A stretch of DNA of 64,000 nucleotides, from the NCBI GenBank assembly GCA_020638495.1, contig JACKIN010000001.1, positions 768,752 to 832,751 on the forward strand, read 5' to 3'. Positions 23,655-31,844 of this stretch are shown here, in pieces; position 1 is the first letter of the stretch, and each line of letters begins with the position of its first letter. Origin of the DNA: Geminicoccaceae bacterium. Lineage in GTDB: Bacteria > Pseudomonadota > Alphaproteobacteria > Geminicoccales > Geminicoccaceae. A program made the translations under genes and the position numbers. The notes under the pieces are model-generated. The model had not been told where the DNA came from and did not search any database. It saw nothing but the letters and a program-made list of their open reading frames with translations.

Positions 23655-24917
23655 ATGAACGAGCTCGATGCCATTGTCGCCATCGGCGCGGGCGCCGTGT
23701 TGCTGCTCGGCGTGACATCCGGTTGCATTCGCAATCGGCTCTGGATCTCCGAGCCCGCCGTCTGCCTCGCGGTGGGCGTGGCGCTCAGTCCGCTCCAATT
23801 CGAGTTCCTCGGGGTAGCGCCGGGCTCGGATGAATATCTGACGCTCGTCCAGCAGGTCGCTCGCCTCACCCTGGCGATCTCGGTGATGGGCGCCGCCTTG
23901 CGCCTGCCGCAGGACTACGTCCGTCGCCATTGGCGCGAGCTGACGCTGATTCTCGGCTTGGGGCTGCCGATGATGTGCCTGAGCGGCGCTTTTCTCGCCT
24001 ACCTCATGCTCTCGGTGCCCCTGCTCACGGCCTTGCTGATCGGCAGCGTGCTCGCCCCTACCGACCCCGTCCTGTCGGATTCGATCGTCGCCGGCAGGAT
24101 CGCGGATGGCCACATTCCCGCGCGCATGCGCAACAGCCTCACTGCGGAGAGCGGGGCCAATGACGGGCTTGCGCTCCTCCTGGTGATGATTCCGATCCTG
24201 CTGCTGACCGAACCCCCGGCCGCGGCGTTGGCAAGCTGGGTCACCGGTGTCCTGCTATGGAAAGTGCTGGCGGCGATCGCGATCGGTGCCGGGCTCGGCT
24301 GGCTCGCCGGACGGGCAATGGTCTGGGCTTACGCGCAGCCGTTCTCGGAGCGGGTCTCCGGCAAGACCGCGTCGGTGGCCTTGGCCCTCACCACCGTCGC
24401 CTGCGTGCATCTCATCGGCAGCAGCGGCATCCTCGCGACATTCGTCGCCGGGCTGCAGTTCAAGCACTACATGATCCGCGTCCAGGATCCACGCCACGAG
24501 CATGTCCAGGAGGCGATCGGCCGCTTCTTCGACCTGCCGGTTTTCATCCTGTTCGGCCTGTCGCTGCCATGGCGGGATTGGCTGGAGCTCGATTGGTCGG
24601 CGTGGCTGTTCATGCTCGCGGTGCTGCTCTTGCGCCGACCGCCGGCCTGGCTGATGCTGCATCCACTGCTGGCGTCGCTCCGCAACCGCCCCGAGGCTCT
24701 GTTCAACGGCTGGTTCGGCCCAATCGGGATTGCCGCTTTGTTCTACGCCGCCGAGGCGACGCACCTGACCCAGATCGATCAGGTGTGGACGATCGGCAGC
24801 CTGGTGGTGTTCGCGTCGATCGTCATGCACGGCACGAGCGCCACGCCGCTGATCCAGCGCTATGACCGGCTGGTCGCCGCGCGCTCCTCGCCCGAAGCGG
24901 CAGGCGAAGGCGCCTGA
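23655..24917 (+). CDS. Cation:proton antiporter of the NhaP/CPA1 type
   Basis: This polytopic inner-membrane protein has about 420 residues with around 12 hydrophobic segments. The ion-binding region is recognisable in LAPTDPVLSDSIVAG followed by NSLTAESGANDGLALLLV, the TD and ND pairs of CPA1-type Na+(K+)/H+ exchangers. There is no long hydrophilic tail. An in-frame start at 23553 would add 34 polar residues; I prefer ATG 23655 (MNELDAIVAIGAGAVLLLG), where the membrane protein begins. It stands alone, converging with the coxIV gene 29 bases away. Ion specificity is unknown. Confidence 0.87.
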   Translation: MNELDAIVAIGAGAVLLLGVTSGCIRNRLWISEPAVCLAVGVALSPLQFEFLGVAPGSDEYLTLVQQVARLTLAISVMGAALRLPQDYVRRHWRELTLILGLGLPMMCLSGAFLAYLMLSVPLLTALLIGSVLAPTDPVLSDSIVAGRIADGHIPARMRNSLTAESGANDGLALLLVMIPILLLTEPPAAALASWVTGVLLWKVLAAIAIGAGLGWLAGRAMVWAYAQPFSERVSGKTASVALALTTVACVHLIGSSGILATFVAGLQFKHYMIRVQDPRHEHVQEAIGRFFDLPVFILFGLSLPWRDWLELDWSAWLFMLAVLLLRRPPAWLMLHPLLASLRNRPEALFNGWFGPIGIAALFYAAEATHLTQIDQVWTIGSLVVFASIVMHGTSATPLIQRYDRLVAARSSPEAAGEGA

Positions 24918-24946
24918 GCCGCGGCGGCGGCGCATTTGCCATCGCC

Positions 24947-25234
24947 TCAGCCGAGTGGCCCGCCCGATCGCGCCAGCCAGTCTGTCAGGACGAGGCCAAA
25001 AAGGATGATCAGCCAGAACAGCCCGGCGAACGCGACCAGACGGACCAGCGTGCTGCCCTCGCGCAGGTGCATGAAGAACCACATGATCAAGAAGGCCTTG
25101 GCCGCCGCGATCGAGAGGTTCAGGACCGGGTTCAGGGCGCCGAGCCCGAGATGCGCCACACCGATCGTCGCACCCAGCAGCACGAGGCAGGCGAGGTAGA
25201 CGAGAAAGAAAGCCAGAGCGTTGCTGCGGGGCAT
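24947..25234 (-). CDS. Cytochrome c oxidase subunit IV (prokaryotic type)
   Basis: This 95-residue membrane protein has three hydrophobic helices (about 7-27, 38-57 and 67-85) and the motif KAFLIMWFFMHLREGS, typical of CtaF/CyoD-like small subunits. It is the last of twelve genes in the leftward respiratory operon, nine bases after subunit III. It probably stabilises subunits I and III of the oxidase. Confidence 0.85.
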   Translation of the reverse strand: MPRSNALAFFLVYLACLVLLGATIGVAHLGLGALNPVLNLSIAAAKAFLIMWFFMHLREGSTLVRLVAFAGLFWLIILFGLVLTDWLARSGGPLG

Positions 25235-25243
25235 GGCGGCGCT

Positions 25244-25873
25244 TCAGATCAGGTAGAGCGTCGGGTAGAGGAACAGCCAGACCACGTCGACGAAGTGCCA
25301 GTAGATGCCGAGCCCCTCCATCCGGGTGGCGTGCTCCGGCAATGGCAGGCGACGGCGCGCCGTTCGCCAAGCGAAAAGGCCAACGGCGGCGATGCCGAGC
25401 GTGAGGTGCGCCGCATGCAGCCCGGTCGAGACGAAATAGAGGTTGAAGAAGAGCTCGACCGGCCGATCCAGCGGAAACGGCGGCCCGACGCCGGGCATCA
25501 GACCCTCCAGATACTCCAGCCGATACTCGTAGGCCTTCAGCACCAGGAACATCAGGCCGAGCGCCGCGGTAGCGAGCAGCCAGAGCGTCGTCGGGCGCGG
25601 TCGGCCCGCGCGCGCCGCGAGCACGGCGAGCGCCATCGCCAGGCTGCTGGTGAGCAGCACCGCGGTATTGACGCCGCCGAGCCAGAGGTGGAGATGGTCG
25701 CTGGCGATGGTGGCCGCCGCGGGATCGGCGAGCCGGTACACCGCCAGGCCGAGAAAGATCGCGCCGAACAGCATCAGCTCGCTGGCGATGAACAGCCACA
25801 GACCGAGCGTCGCGGCCTCGTGCTGCTGCGCCTCGTCCGTGAAGGGCTCGGCGACGGCGCCAGATCTGCTCAC
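25244..25873 (-). CDS. ctaE: Cytochrome c oxidase subunit III
   Basis: This subunit has 209 residues and five hydrophobic helices, the short form of subunit III found in caa3/A2-type oxidases. Motifs are GLWLFIASELMLFGAIF at about 24-40 and LYFVSTGLHAAHLTLG, ending GIYWHFVDVVWLFLYPTLYLI. No ATG is available at the right place. GTG 25873 overlaps the subunit I stop as GTGA and is the likely start. A longer open frame upstream is antisense-free overlap with ctaD and not real. Confidence 0.9.
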   Translation of the reverse strand: MSRSGAVAEPFTDEAQQHEAATLGLWLFIASELMLFGAIFLGLAVYRLADPAAATIASDHLHLWLGGVNTAVLLTSSLAMALAVLAARAGRPRPTTLWLLATAALGLMFLVLKAYEYRLEYLEGLMPGVGPPFPLDRPVELFFNLYFVSTGLHAAHLTLGIAAVGLFAWRTARRRLPLPEHATRMEGLGIYWHFVDVVWLFLYPTLYLI

Positions 25874-27486
25874 CGGCGCGCCTCCGGGGCCGGATAGGCG
25901 TAGGCCTCGAAGTCGACCGTCGGCGTCGTCGCGAAGTTGTGCGTGGGTGGCGGCGAGGCGATGGTCCATTCGAGGCCGGCGGCGCCCCACGGGTTGGAGC
26001 CGGCCCGCGCACCGTAGCGCAGCGACCAGAGCAGATAGCAGGCCGGCAGCAGGTAGCCCGCCGCCAGGGCCATGCTGCCGGCGGACGACAGCACGTGCAG
26101 GATCTGGAATTCCGGCGGGTATTCGTGATAGCGCCGCGGCATGCCGAGATAGCCGAGCACGAACTGCGGGAAGAAGGTCAAGTTGAAGCCGAGGAAGATC
26201 GTCAGCGCGGCGAGCCGCCCCCAGAATTCCGGATACATGCGTCCGGTCATCTTCGGCCACCAGAAATGCATCGCGCCGAAAAAGGCGGTCACCGTGCCGC
26301 CGACCATGATGTAGTGGAAATGCGCCACGACGAAGTAGGTGTCGTGGACGTGCACGTCGACCGCGAGCGCGGCGAGCACCAGGCCGGTGGTGCCGCCGAT
26401 CACGAACAGCGCGATGAACCCGAGCGCGTAGAGCAGCGGCGCCGCGAGCTCGATCTGGCCTTTGTGGAGGGTCGCGGCCCAGTTGTAGACCTTGATCGCC
26501 GAGGGCACCGCGACGGCATAGCTGAGGAACGAGAACACGAAGCCGGCGTACATCGACTGCCCGCTCGTGAACATGTGGTGCCCCCAGACCAAGAAGCCGA
26601 TGGCGGCGATCGCGATGCTGGCGAAGGCGACGAACTTGTAGCCGAACACCCGGTTCTTGCTGAAGGCGGTGACCAGTTCGGTCACCACGCCCATTGCCGG
26701 CAGCACCATGATGTAGACCGCCGGATGGCTGTAGAACCAGAACAGGTGCTGGAACAGGAGCGGGTCGCCGCCGAGCGCGGGATCGAAGATGCCGATGCCG
26801 AGCCCGCGCTCGAGCGCCACCAGAAGGAGCGTGATCGACAGGACCGGTGTCGCCAGCAGCATCACGACCGAGGTGGCGTAGTGCGACCAGACGAAGATCG
26901 GCAGCCTGAACCAGGTCATGCCTGGCGCCCGCAGCCGATGCGTCGTCACCATGAGGTTGATGGCCGTGAAGATCGAGGAGAAGCCGACCACGAACACGCC
27001 GACGATCACCGCGATCACGTGTCCGTTGGAGAACATCGAGCTGTAGGGCGTGTAGAAGGTCCAGCCGGTGTCGACGCCGCCGGCGACGAGCGCATAGAGG
27101 GTGAACAGGCCGCCCAGGCCGAACAGGTACCAGCTGGCGAGGTTGAGCCTGGGGAAGGCGAGGTCGCGAGCGCCGATCATCAGCGGGATCAGGAAGTTGC
27201 CGAAGGTGGTCGGGATCGACGGCACCAGGAAGAACCACACCATGATGACGCCATGAAGCGTGAACGTCTTGTTGTAGCCGTCGTGTGAGAGCAGGTCGCC
27301 CCGAGGCGTGACCAGCTCGAGGCGGATCAGGCCTGCCGCGACGCTGCCGATGAGAAAGAAGAGCGTGATGGTGACGAGGTAGAGGATCGCGATGCGCTTG
27401 TGATCCGTGGTCAGCAGCCACGACCGGATGGTGGGACCGGCGCGCAGATAGCTCCGGGGCGGCATTTCGCCTGTGATCGTGCTCAT
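25870..27486 (-). CDS. ctaD: Cytochrome c oxidase subunit I, A2 (YS) type
   Basis: This 538-residue catalytic subunit of a heme-copper oxidase has 12 or more helices. Copper B and the cross-linked Tyr are in HPAVY: His254 and Tyr258. The heme ligands are in LHGVIMVW (about 78) and VVAHFHYIMVGG. Instead of the A1-type Glu before VY there is Ala256, and Tyr252-Ser253 are present (FYSHPAVY). That YS motif defines A2-type oxidases, which use Tyr-Ser at the end of the D proton channel. It reduces O2 to water and pumps protons. ATG 27486 overlaps the subunit II stop (ATGA). Longer in-frame starts would run through subunit II. Confidence 0.95.
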   Translation of the reverse strand: MSTITGEMPPRSYLRAGPTIRSWLLTTDHKRIAILYLVTITLFFLIGSVAAGLIRLELVTPRGDLLSHDGYNKTFTLHGVIMVWFFLVPSIPTTFGNFLIPLMIGARDLAFPRLNLASWYLFGLGGLFTLYALVAGGVDTGWTFYTPYSSMFSNGHVIAVIVGVFVVGFSSIFTAINLMVTTHRLRAPGMTWFRLPIFVWSHYATSVVMLLATPVLSITLLLVALERGLGIGIFDPALGGDPLLFQHLFWFYSHPAVYIMVLPAMGVVTELVTAFSKNRVFGYKFVAFASIAIAAIGFLVWGHHMFTSGQSMYAGFVFSFLSYAVAVPSAIKVYNWAATLHKGQIELAAPLLYALGFIALFVIGGTTGLVLAALAVDVHVHDTYFVVAHFHYIMVGGTVTAFFGAMHFWWPKMTGRMYPEFWGRLAALTIFLGFNLTFFPQFVLGYLGMPRRYHEYPPEFQILHVLSSAGSMALAAGYLLPACYLLWSLRYGARAGSNPWGAAGLEWTIASPPPTHNFATTPTVDFEAYAYPAPEARR

Positions 27487-28430
27487 GGGCGGTGGTCCTC
27501 CGCGCGGGCGAGCGATTTGATGAAGGCGATCAGCTGGACAAGGTCCTCCTCGGGAATGCGCCCGGCGAAGCTGGGCATGACCGGCCGGTAGCCGGCCACG
27601 ACGTGCTGCATCGGCAGCAGGATGCTGTCGCGGATGTACTGGTCGTCGGCGGTGACGATCTCGCCGGAGGCGAGCGGCACCGGGCGCCCGTAGATGCCGT
27701 GCAGCGAGGGCGCGCGAACCACCTCGCTGTGCTCGTGGCAGCCGGAGCAGCCGTAGCTGCGAAACAGCGTGGCGCCGCGCTCTGCCAGCGTCAGGTCGGC
27801 GCCCTGGCGAGCCAGCCACGCCTCGTACGCGGCTGGCTCCATCACCACGATCTCGCCGCGCATCTCGGAATGGGCCGTGCCGCAGTACTCGGCGCACAGC
27901 AGGTGATAGACGCCGGCCCGCTCGGCCTGGAACCATTGGAAGGTGGTCCGTCCTGGCAGCACGTCCTGCTTGATGCGCAATGCCGGGAAATAGAGGCTGT
28001 GGATCACGTCCTGCGAGCTCATCGACAGCCTGACGGGCTGGCCGACGGGCACGTGCAGCTCGTTGATCTCGCGCTGGCCACCCGGATGCTGGAACTTCCA
28101 CATCCACTGCCGCGCCACCACGGCGATCTCGAGCGCATCGCCGGGCGGCCGGCGGAGCTCGAAGTACGCCTCGCCTGCCCAGACGTAGAAGACGAGGACG
28201 AGACCGAAGGGGATCAACGCCCAGGCGAACTCGAGCTTCCAGTTGCGGCGCCGCCGGGGCGTGCGGCTCGCTGCCGAGCCGCGGCGATATCTGATGGCGA
28301 ACCATCCCAGGGCAACGAACACGGGCAGCGTCAGCAGCGCGCACAGCCCGACCAGGCCGATCAGCAGTAGATCGACCTCGTGGGCGTGCGCCGAAAGCGC
28401 CGTTGGCCAAAACGATGTGGTCGGTTGCAT
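27483..28430 (-). CDS. ctaC: Cytochrome c oxidase subunit II with fused cytochrome c (caa3 type)
   Basis: This 315-residue subunit has two N-terminal membrane helices (about 15-40 and 70-90), a cupredoxin domain with the CuA motif CAEYCGTAHSEM at about 190-201, and a C-terminal cytochrome c domain with CSGCH near 233. The fusion makes this a caa3-type subunit that takes electrons directly from ACIII or its monoheme cytochrome. ATG 28430 (MQPTTSFW) lies 11 bases after the Sco-like gene stop. The frame stays open upstream inside that gene, but without subunit II features. Confidence 0.94.
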   Translation of the reverse strand: MQPTTSFWPTALSAHAHEVDLLLIGLVGLCALLTLPVFVALGWFAIRYRRGSAASRTPRRRRNWKLEFAWALIPFGLVLVFYVWAGEAYFELRRPPGDALEIAVVARQWMWKFQHPGGQREINELHVPVGQPVRLSMSSQDVIHSLYFPALRIKQDVLPGRTTFQWFQAERAGVYHLLCAEYCGTAHSEMRGEIVVMEPAAYEAWLARQGADLTLAERGATLFRSYGCSGCHEHSEVVRAPSLHGIYGRPVPLASGEIVTADDQYIRDSILLPMQHVVAGYRPVMPSFAGRIPEEDLVQLIAFIKSLARAEDHRP

Positions 28431-28441
28431 GCCGGCGCCGC

Positions 28442-29221
28442 CTATCGCCGCCGGCGCCGCTCGCGGCGCAGCGCGAGCGCGATGCCGCCGCCCAGCAGCA
28501 GCGTCGTCAGGATCCCGCCGGCCTGCAGGAGCCCCAGCACCCTGGCGGTGTAGGCGCCCGTCGTCGGGTCGTAGCGGAAGCACAGCAGCCACAGGCGATC
28601 GGCGAGGCTGCCGATGGCGCCGCCGGCCGCCTCGCTCAGCGCCAGGCGCAGATCGAACGCCGCGAAGGGATAGCCATAGAGCCAGCGGGCGAGACGCCCT
28701 TCGGGAGTCACTACGGCAACCGCCGCCGGATGGGCGAATTGTCCGGTTGCGGGATCATGGGCGTAGCGGAAGCCGATTGCATCGAGCAGCACGCGCGCGT
28801 CGCCGGTGAGGAAGTGGGCGCGAGCCGCCGGCGCGAACTGCTCACGATAGGTGGCCGCGGCCGCGGCCCCTTGCGCCGGCCCCTCCTGCTGGTCGATGCT
28901 CACCAACAGCAGCTCGAAATCCTCGCCCGGCCCGCGATCGAGCCCGGCCAGAGCGTCGAGGAGGCCGCCGAGCGTCACCCCGCAGATGTTCTGGCAATCG
29001 AGGTCGACCGGCGCCAGGAGAAGCGGTTTGTCGGCCAGGTAGTCGCCGAGCCGCACCTCTCGCCCCGCCTCGTCCCATAACGCCAGACGCATGGGCAAAC
29101 GCGCGCCGAGCCGGTCGTCGATCGCGGCGCTGGCGAATGGATCGAAAGCGGCGACTGCCCTCGGCGTCGCGCCGAGTAGCGCGGCCAGGGCCAAGGCGGG
29201 GGCGATCAACAGGCCGATCAT
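28442..29221 (-). CDS. Sco1/SenC-like copper chaperone with C-terminal membrane anchor
   Basis: This 259-residue protein has an N-terminal signal or anchor (MIGLLIAPALALAALLG), a thioredoxin-fold domain with the copper motif CQNIC (CxxxC) at about 75-79, and a C-terminal hydrophobic helix (about 225-250) ending in an Arg-rich tail. Sco proteins deliver copper to the CuA site of subunit II, encoded directly downstream. The distal His of Sco proteins may be the His in PATGQFAHPAAVAVV. The start at ATG 29221 overlaps the preceding stop. A Sco-like gene at this place is usual in ACIII-oxidase operons. Confidence 0.88.
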   Translation of the reverse strand: MIGLLIAPALALAALLGATPRAVAAFDPFASAAIDDRLGARLPMRLALWDEAGREVRLGDYLADKPLLLAPVDLDCQNICGVTLGGLLDALAGLDRGPGEDFELLLVSIDQQEGPAQGAAAAATYREQFAPAARAHFLTGDARVLLDAIGFRYAHDPATGQFAHPAAVAVVTPEGRLARWLYGYPFAAFDLRLALSEAAGGAIGSLADRLWLLCFRYDPTTGAYTARVLGLLQAGGILTTLLLGGGIALALRRERRRRR

Positions 29222-29646
29222 CGGTCCGCCTTGCCGCGTCCCGTCACCGGCTGCGGGGGTCGCCCTTCGCCTTCGGCGGGCTCCGGCCAGCCACGCTCGG
29301 CGAGCATCTCGATCGCCCGATCGATCGGAATGCGCGCGATTCCGGCTTTCCGGTCGATCCACGCATAGCTGTCGAGGATCGCTTCTTCGCGGGCGACGTA
29401 GGCCGCAAGGTCCTCGGCCGGATCGGTCTGGAGTCGGTGGGGCGGCGGCTCGAGCGAGCGCTGATCGAGCGCGCTCGGCGGCGGCGCATCGTGCAGGCCG
29501 TAGAGCGCCTCCAGGCCGCGGATCGCGACGCCGGCGACGGCGAGTGCCAGCAGACCGCCGAACGCCGTCAGCAGGACCCCGCGGACGCTGACGTCGCTGG
29601 GCTCATGGCCCAGCCCTTGGACGCGCTGGCCGGGCCGCTCAGCCAC
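29218..29646 (-). CDS. Small single-helix membrane protein of the ACIII-oxidase operon, function unknown
   Basis: This 142-residue protein has one hydrophobic helix (about 21-43), with the rest predicted outside the cytoplasm. A conserved-looking stretch, YAWIDRKAGIARIPIDRAIEML, lies at about 93-114. Proteins with this IARIPIDRAM-type motif are commonly found next to Sco genes in oxidase loci. It overlaps actF by eight bases and the Sco-like gene by four, so it is translated with them. A role in oxidase or ACIII assembly is likely but unproven. Confidence 0.8.
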   Translation of the reverse strand: MAERPGQRVQGLGHEPSDVSVRGVLLTAFGGLLALAVAGVAIRGLEALYGLHDAPPPSALDQRSLEPPPHRLQTDPAEDLAAYVAREEAILDSYAWIDRKAGIARIPIDRAIEMLAERGWPEPAEGEGRPPQPVTGRGKADR

Positions 29647-30763
29647 CGATCTTCTCCCGCGGTACCAGCAGCTCGCGACGGGCCGCGAGATTGGCCGTCA
29701 CCATGAGCAGCCAGAGGCCGGCGAGCGCGAGCAACGCGCCGGCGATAGCGAGTGGCGGCGGCGCGACCGCTCCCCATGCTGGCGCGGTCTGCCAGACCAG
29801 ATAGAGCAGCTGAGTCGCCAAGATGAGAACGGCGAGACCCGACACCACCCGCCAGTCGCCGCGCAGGCGCGACGACAGCAGCAGGGCGAACGGCAGGACG
29901 AAGTGGCCGCACGCGATGATCGCGAGCAGCGCGGCCCAGCCACCGCTGGCCCGCTGCAGAAACCAGGCGGCGTTCTGCGGCAGATCGCCCGACCACACCA
30001 CCAGATACTCCATGAACACGAGGTAGGCCCAGAGCAGGATCGCCGACTGCAACAGCCCCCCGAGCCCGACCATAGGTGCCTCGGCCAGGACCTGGGCGCG
30101 GCGGTCGACACGGGCGGAGGCGAGCGTGATCAGCGTCGCGAAGGACAAGCCGGCATTCAGGTGGCCACCGATGACGATGAGGCCGAAGGTCGAGGAATTG
30201 AAGCGCGCGTCGAGCGACATCACCCAATCGATCGAGGCGAAGGACGCGGTGAGCGCGAGCACGATGGCGCCGAGCGCGGCAGCCCCCTGGCGGCGCGGGC
30301 GGTCGGCCAGGGGCACCCGGCGATCTGTTATCAGCCACGCCAGCACGGCCCAGAAGCCGAGGTAGAACAGGCTCCGCGCGACGAAGAACGGCGGATTGAG
30401 ATAGAGGGACTTGTTGCGCAGCAGCTCCTCGTGGGCACCGTAGGCGGGTTGCGCCCAGTCGAACAGGGCAGCGAGGTCGAACAGCAGTGGCAGGCCGAGC
30501 AGCGCCACCAGCGGCAGCGTGCGCGCGCCGGCCTCCAGCGCCTCGCCGAGCATCCGGCCCCAAGGGCCGCCGGCGACGTGGTAGGTCAGGAGCAGCGCGA
30601 GGCAGCCGAGCGGCACGGTGTGCCACGCCACAAACGCCACCAGGTAGGCGCGCCAGAAGGCGGCGAGATCAGCGAGCGCGAAGAAGAGGCATACGACCAT
30701 GCCGAACGATGCCGAGAGCGCGGCCACGCGCCTGAACAACGGCAGCGATCGTTCCGGCGTCAC
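29639..30763 (-). CDS. actF: Alternative complex III subunit ActF
   Basis: This 374-residue integral membrane protein has about ten helices and is distantly similar to NrfD-type ActC. Family features are the N-terminal WRAYLVAFVAWHTVPLGCLAL, the central SLYLNPPFFVARSLFYLGFW and EYLVVWSGDLPQNAAWFLQR. It is one of two large membrane subunits of the quinol:cytochrome c oxidoreductase. It overlaps actE and the next gene by four and eight bases. Confidence 0.92.
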   Translation of the reverse strand: MTPERSLPLFRRVAALSASFGMVVCLFFALADLAAFWRAYLVAFVAWHTVPLGCLALLLTYHVAGGPWGRMLGEALEAGARTLPLVALLGLPLLFDLAALFDWAQPAYGAHEELLRNKSLYLNPPFFVARSLFYLGFWAVLAWLITDRRVPLADRPRRQGAAALGAIVLALTASFASIDWVMSLDARFNSSTFGLIVIGGHLNAGLSFATLITLASARVDRRAQVLAEAPMVGLGGLLQSAILLWAYLVFMEYLVVWSGDLPQNAAWFLQRASGGWAALLAIIACGHFVLPFALLLSSRLRGDWRVVSGLAVLILATQLLYLVWQTAPAWGAVAPPPLAIAGALLALAGLWLLMVTANLAARRELLVPREKIGG

Positions 30764-31299
30764 CGTGCCTGCTCCAGGCGGGCCGCGTCGGCCGGCGGCA
30801 GGCTGGCCACTTCGGCGTGTCCGCTCAGTTGCAGCGCACGTATATATGCCGCGATCGCCCAGCGGTCGGCTGGTGGCACGCGAGCCGCATACGAGAACAT
30901 CACCCCATAGCCGTTGGTGATGACGTCGACGAAGTGTTCGGTCGGGGCCGAGCGCAGGCGCTCGGCGTGAAGGTCGGGCGGCCGCGGAAATCCACGCTGC
31001 ACGATCATGCCGTCGCCGTCACCGCTATGGCCGTGGCAAGGCGAGCAGAAGACGGTGAAGCGCTCGCGGCCCCGCTCGATCAGCGGCCGATCGAGTGGCG
31101 GCCGCTCGGTCAGCGCCGCACGCCATGCGAGCTCGCCGCGGGCGATCGTGCCCGGCACGGGAGGCTGGCTGACCTTGCCGTCCGGGAACAGATCGGCGGC
31201 CTCGAAGGCTTCGTACTTGGCCTGGTCGTCCATCGACTGATCGCAGCCACCGAGCAGCACCCCGACCAACGACAGCAGGCAAGGGAACCTGCGGCTCAT
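30760..31299 (-). CDS. actE: Alternative complex III subunit ActE, monoheme cytochrome c lipoprotein
   Basis: This 179-residue protein has a lipoprotein signal (MSRRFPCLLSLVGVLLGGC, lipid Cys at about 19) and one heme site, CSPCHGHSGDGDG, at about 85. The later segment GYGVMFSYAARVPPADRWAIAAYI is typical of ActE. It likely carries electrons from ActA to the cytochrome domain of the oxidase. It is coupled to actD and actF by four-base overlaps. Confidence 0.92.
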   Translation of the reverse strand: MSRRFPCLLSLVGVLLGGCDQSMDDQAKYEAFEAADLFPDGKVSQPPVPGTIARGELAWRAALTERPPLDRPLIERGRERFTVFCSPCHGHSGDGDGMIVQRGFPRPPDLHAERLRSAPTEHFVDVITNGYGVMFSYAARVPPADRWAIAAYIRALQLSGHAEVASLPPADAARLEQAR

Positions 31300-31844
31300 G
31301 CCGGCACCTCCTCGACCACGCTGGCACCGAGACCCTCCAGCAGCCGCGCCGTCGCCTCACGATCGAAGCACGGATCTTCCCGGCGCACCGACAAGCAGAA
31401 GCGATCGAGGCTGACGCGGCGGTAGGAGGGCGCATCGAAAAGCGGATGGTGAAGCCGCGGCAGGCCGTTCAGCCACAGCATGGCGCCCACCACGGCCAGC
31501 ACCGCGCCGAGCACCGAGGTTTCGAACGCTGGCACGGCGAAGGCCGGCCAGGCGTCGAGCGGCCGGCCACCGACGTTGATCGGGTAGTCGTAGGCATTGA
31601 GATACCATTGCATCAGCAGCCCGCCGCTGCCGCCGAGGATGCCACCGGCAAGTGCGATGAACGGCAGTCTGCTCTCCTCGAAGCCCAGGGCGTCATCGAG
31701 CCCCTCGACCGGGAAAGGCGTGTGGCCCTCGAGCTCGCGATAGCCGGCCGCCCGCATTTGACGGGTCGCGCAAAGCAGAGCGTCGGGATCGGTGAAGACC
31801 GCGAGCAGGCCATAGAGGCGATCCGGCTGCTCGCGCTCACTCAT
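31296..31844 (-). CDS. actD: Alternative complex III subunit ActD
   Basis: This 182-residue protein of the DUF3341 family has two hydrophobic helices (about 60-82 and 105-128). It begins LYGLLAVFTDPDALLCATRQMRAAGY, the usual ActD start, and contains NVGGRPLDAWPAFAVPAFE. It anchors the complex; it has no cofactor. It overlaps actC by eight bases. Confidence 0.92.
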   Translation of the reverse strand: MSEREQPDRLYGLLAVFTDPDALLCATRQMRAAGYRELEGHTPFPVEGLDDALGFEESRLPFIALAGGILGGSGGLLMQWYLNAYDYPINVGGRPLDAWPAFAVPAFETSVLGAVLAVVGAMLWLNGLPRLHHPLFDAPSYRRVSLDRFCLSVRREDPCFDREATARLLEGLGASVVEEVPA

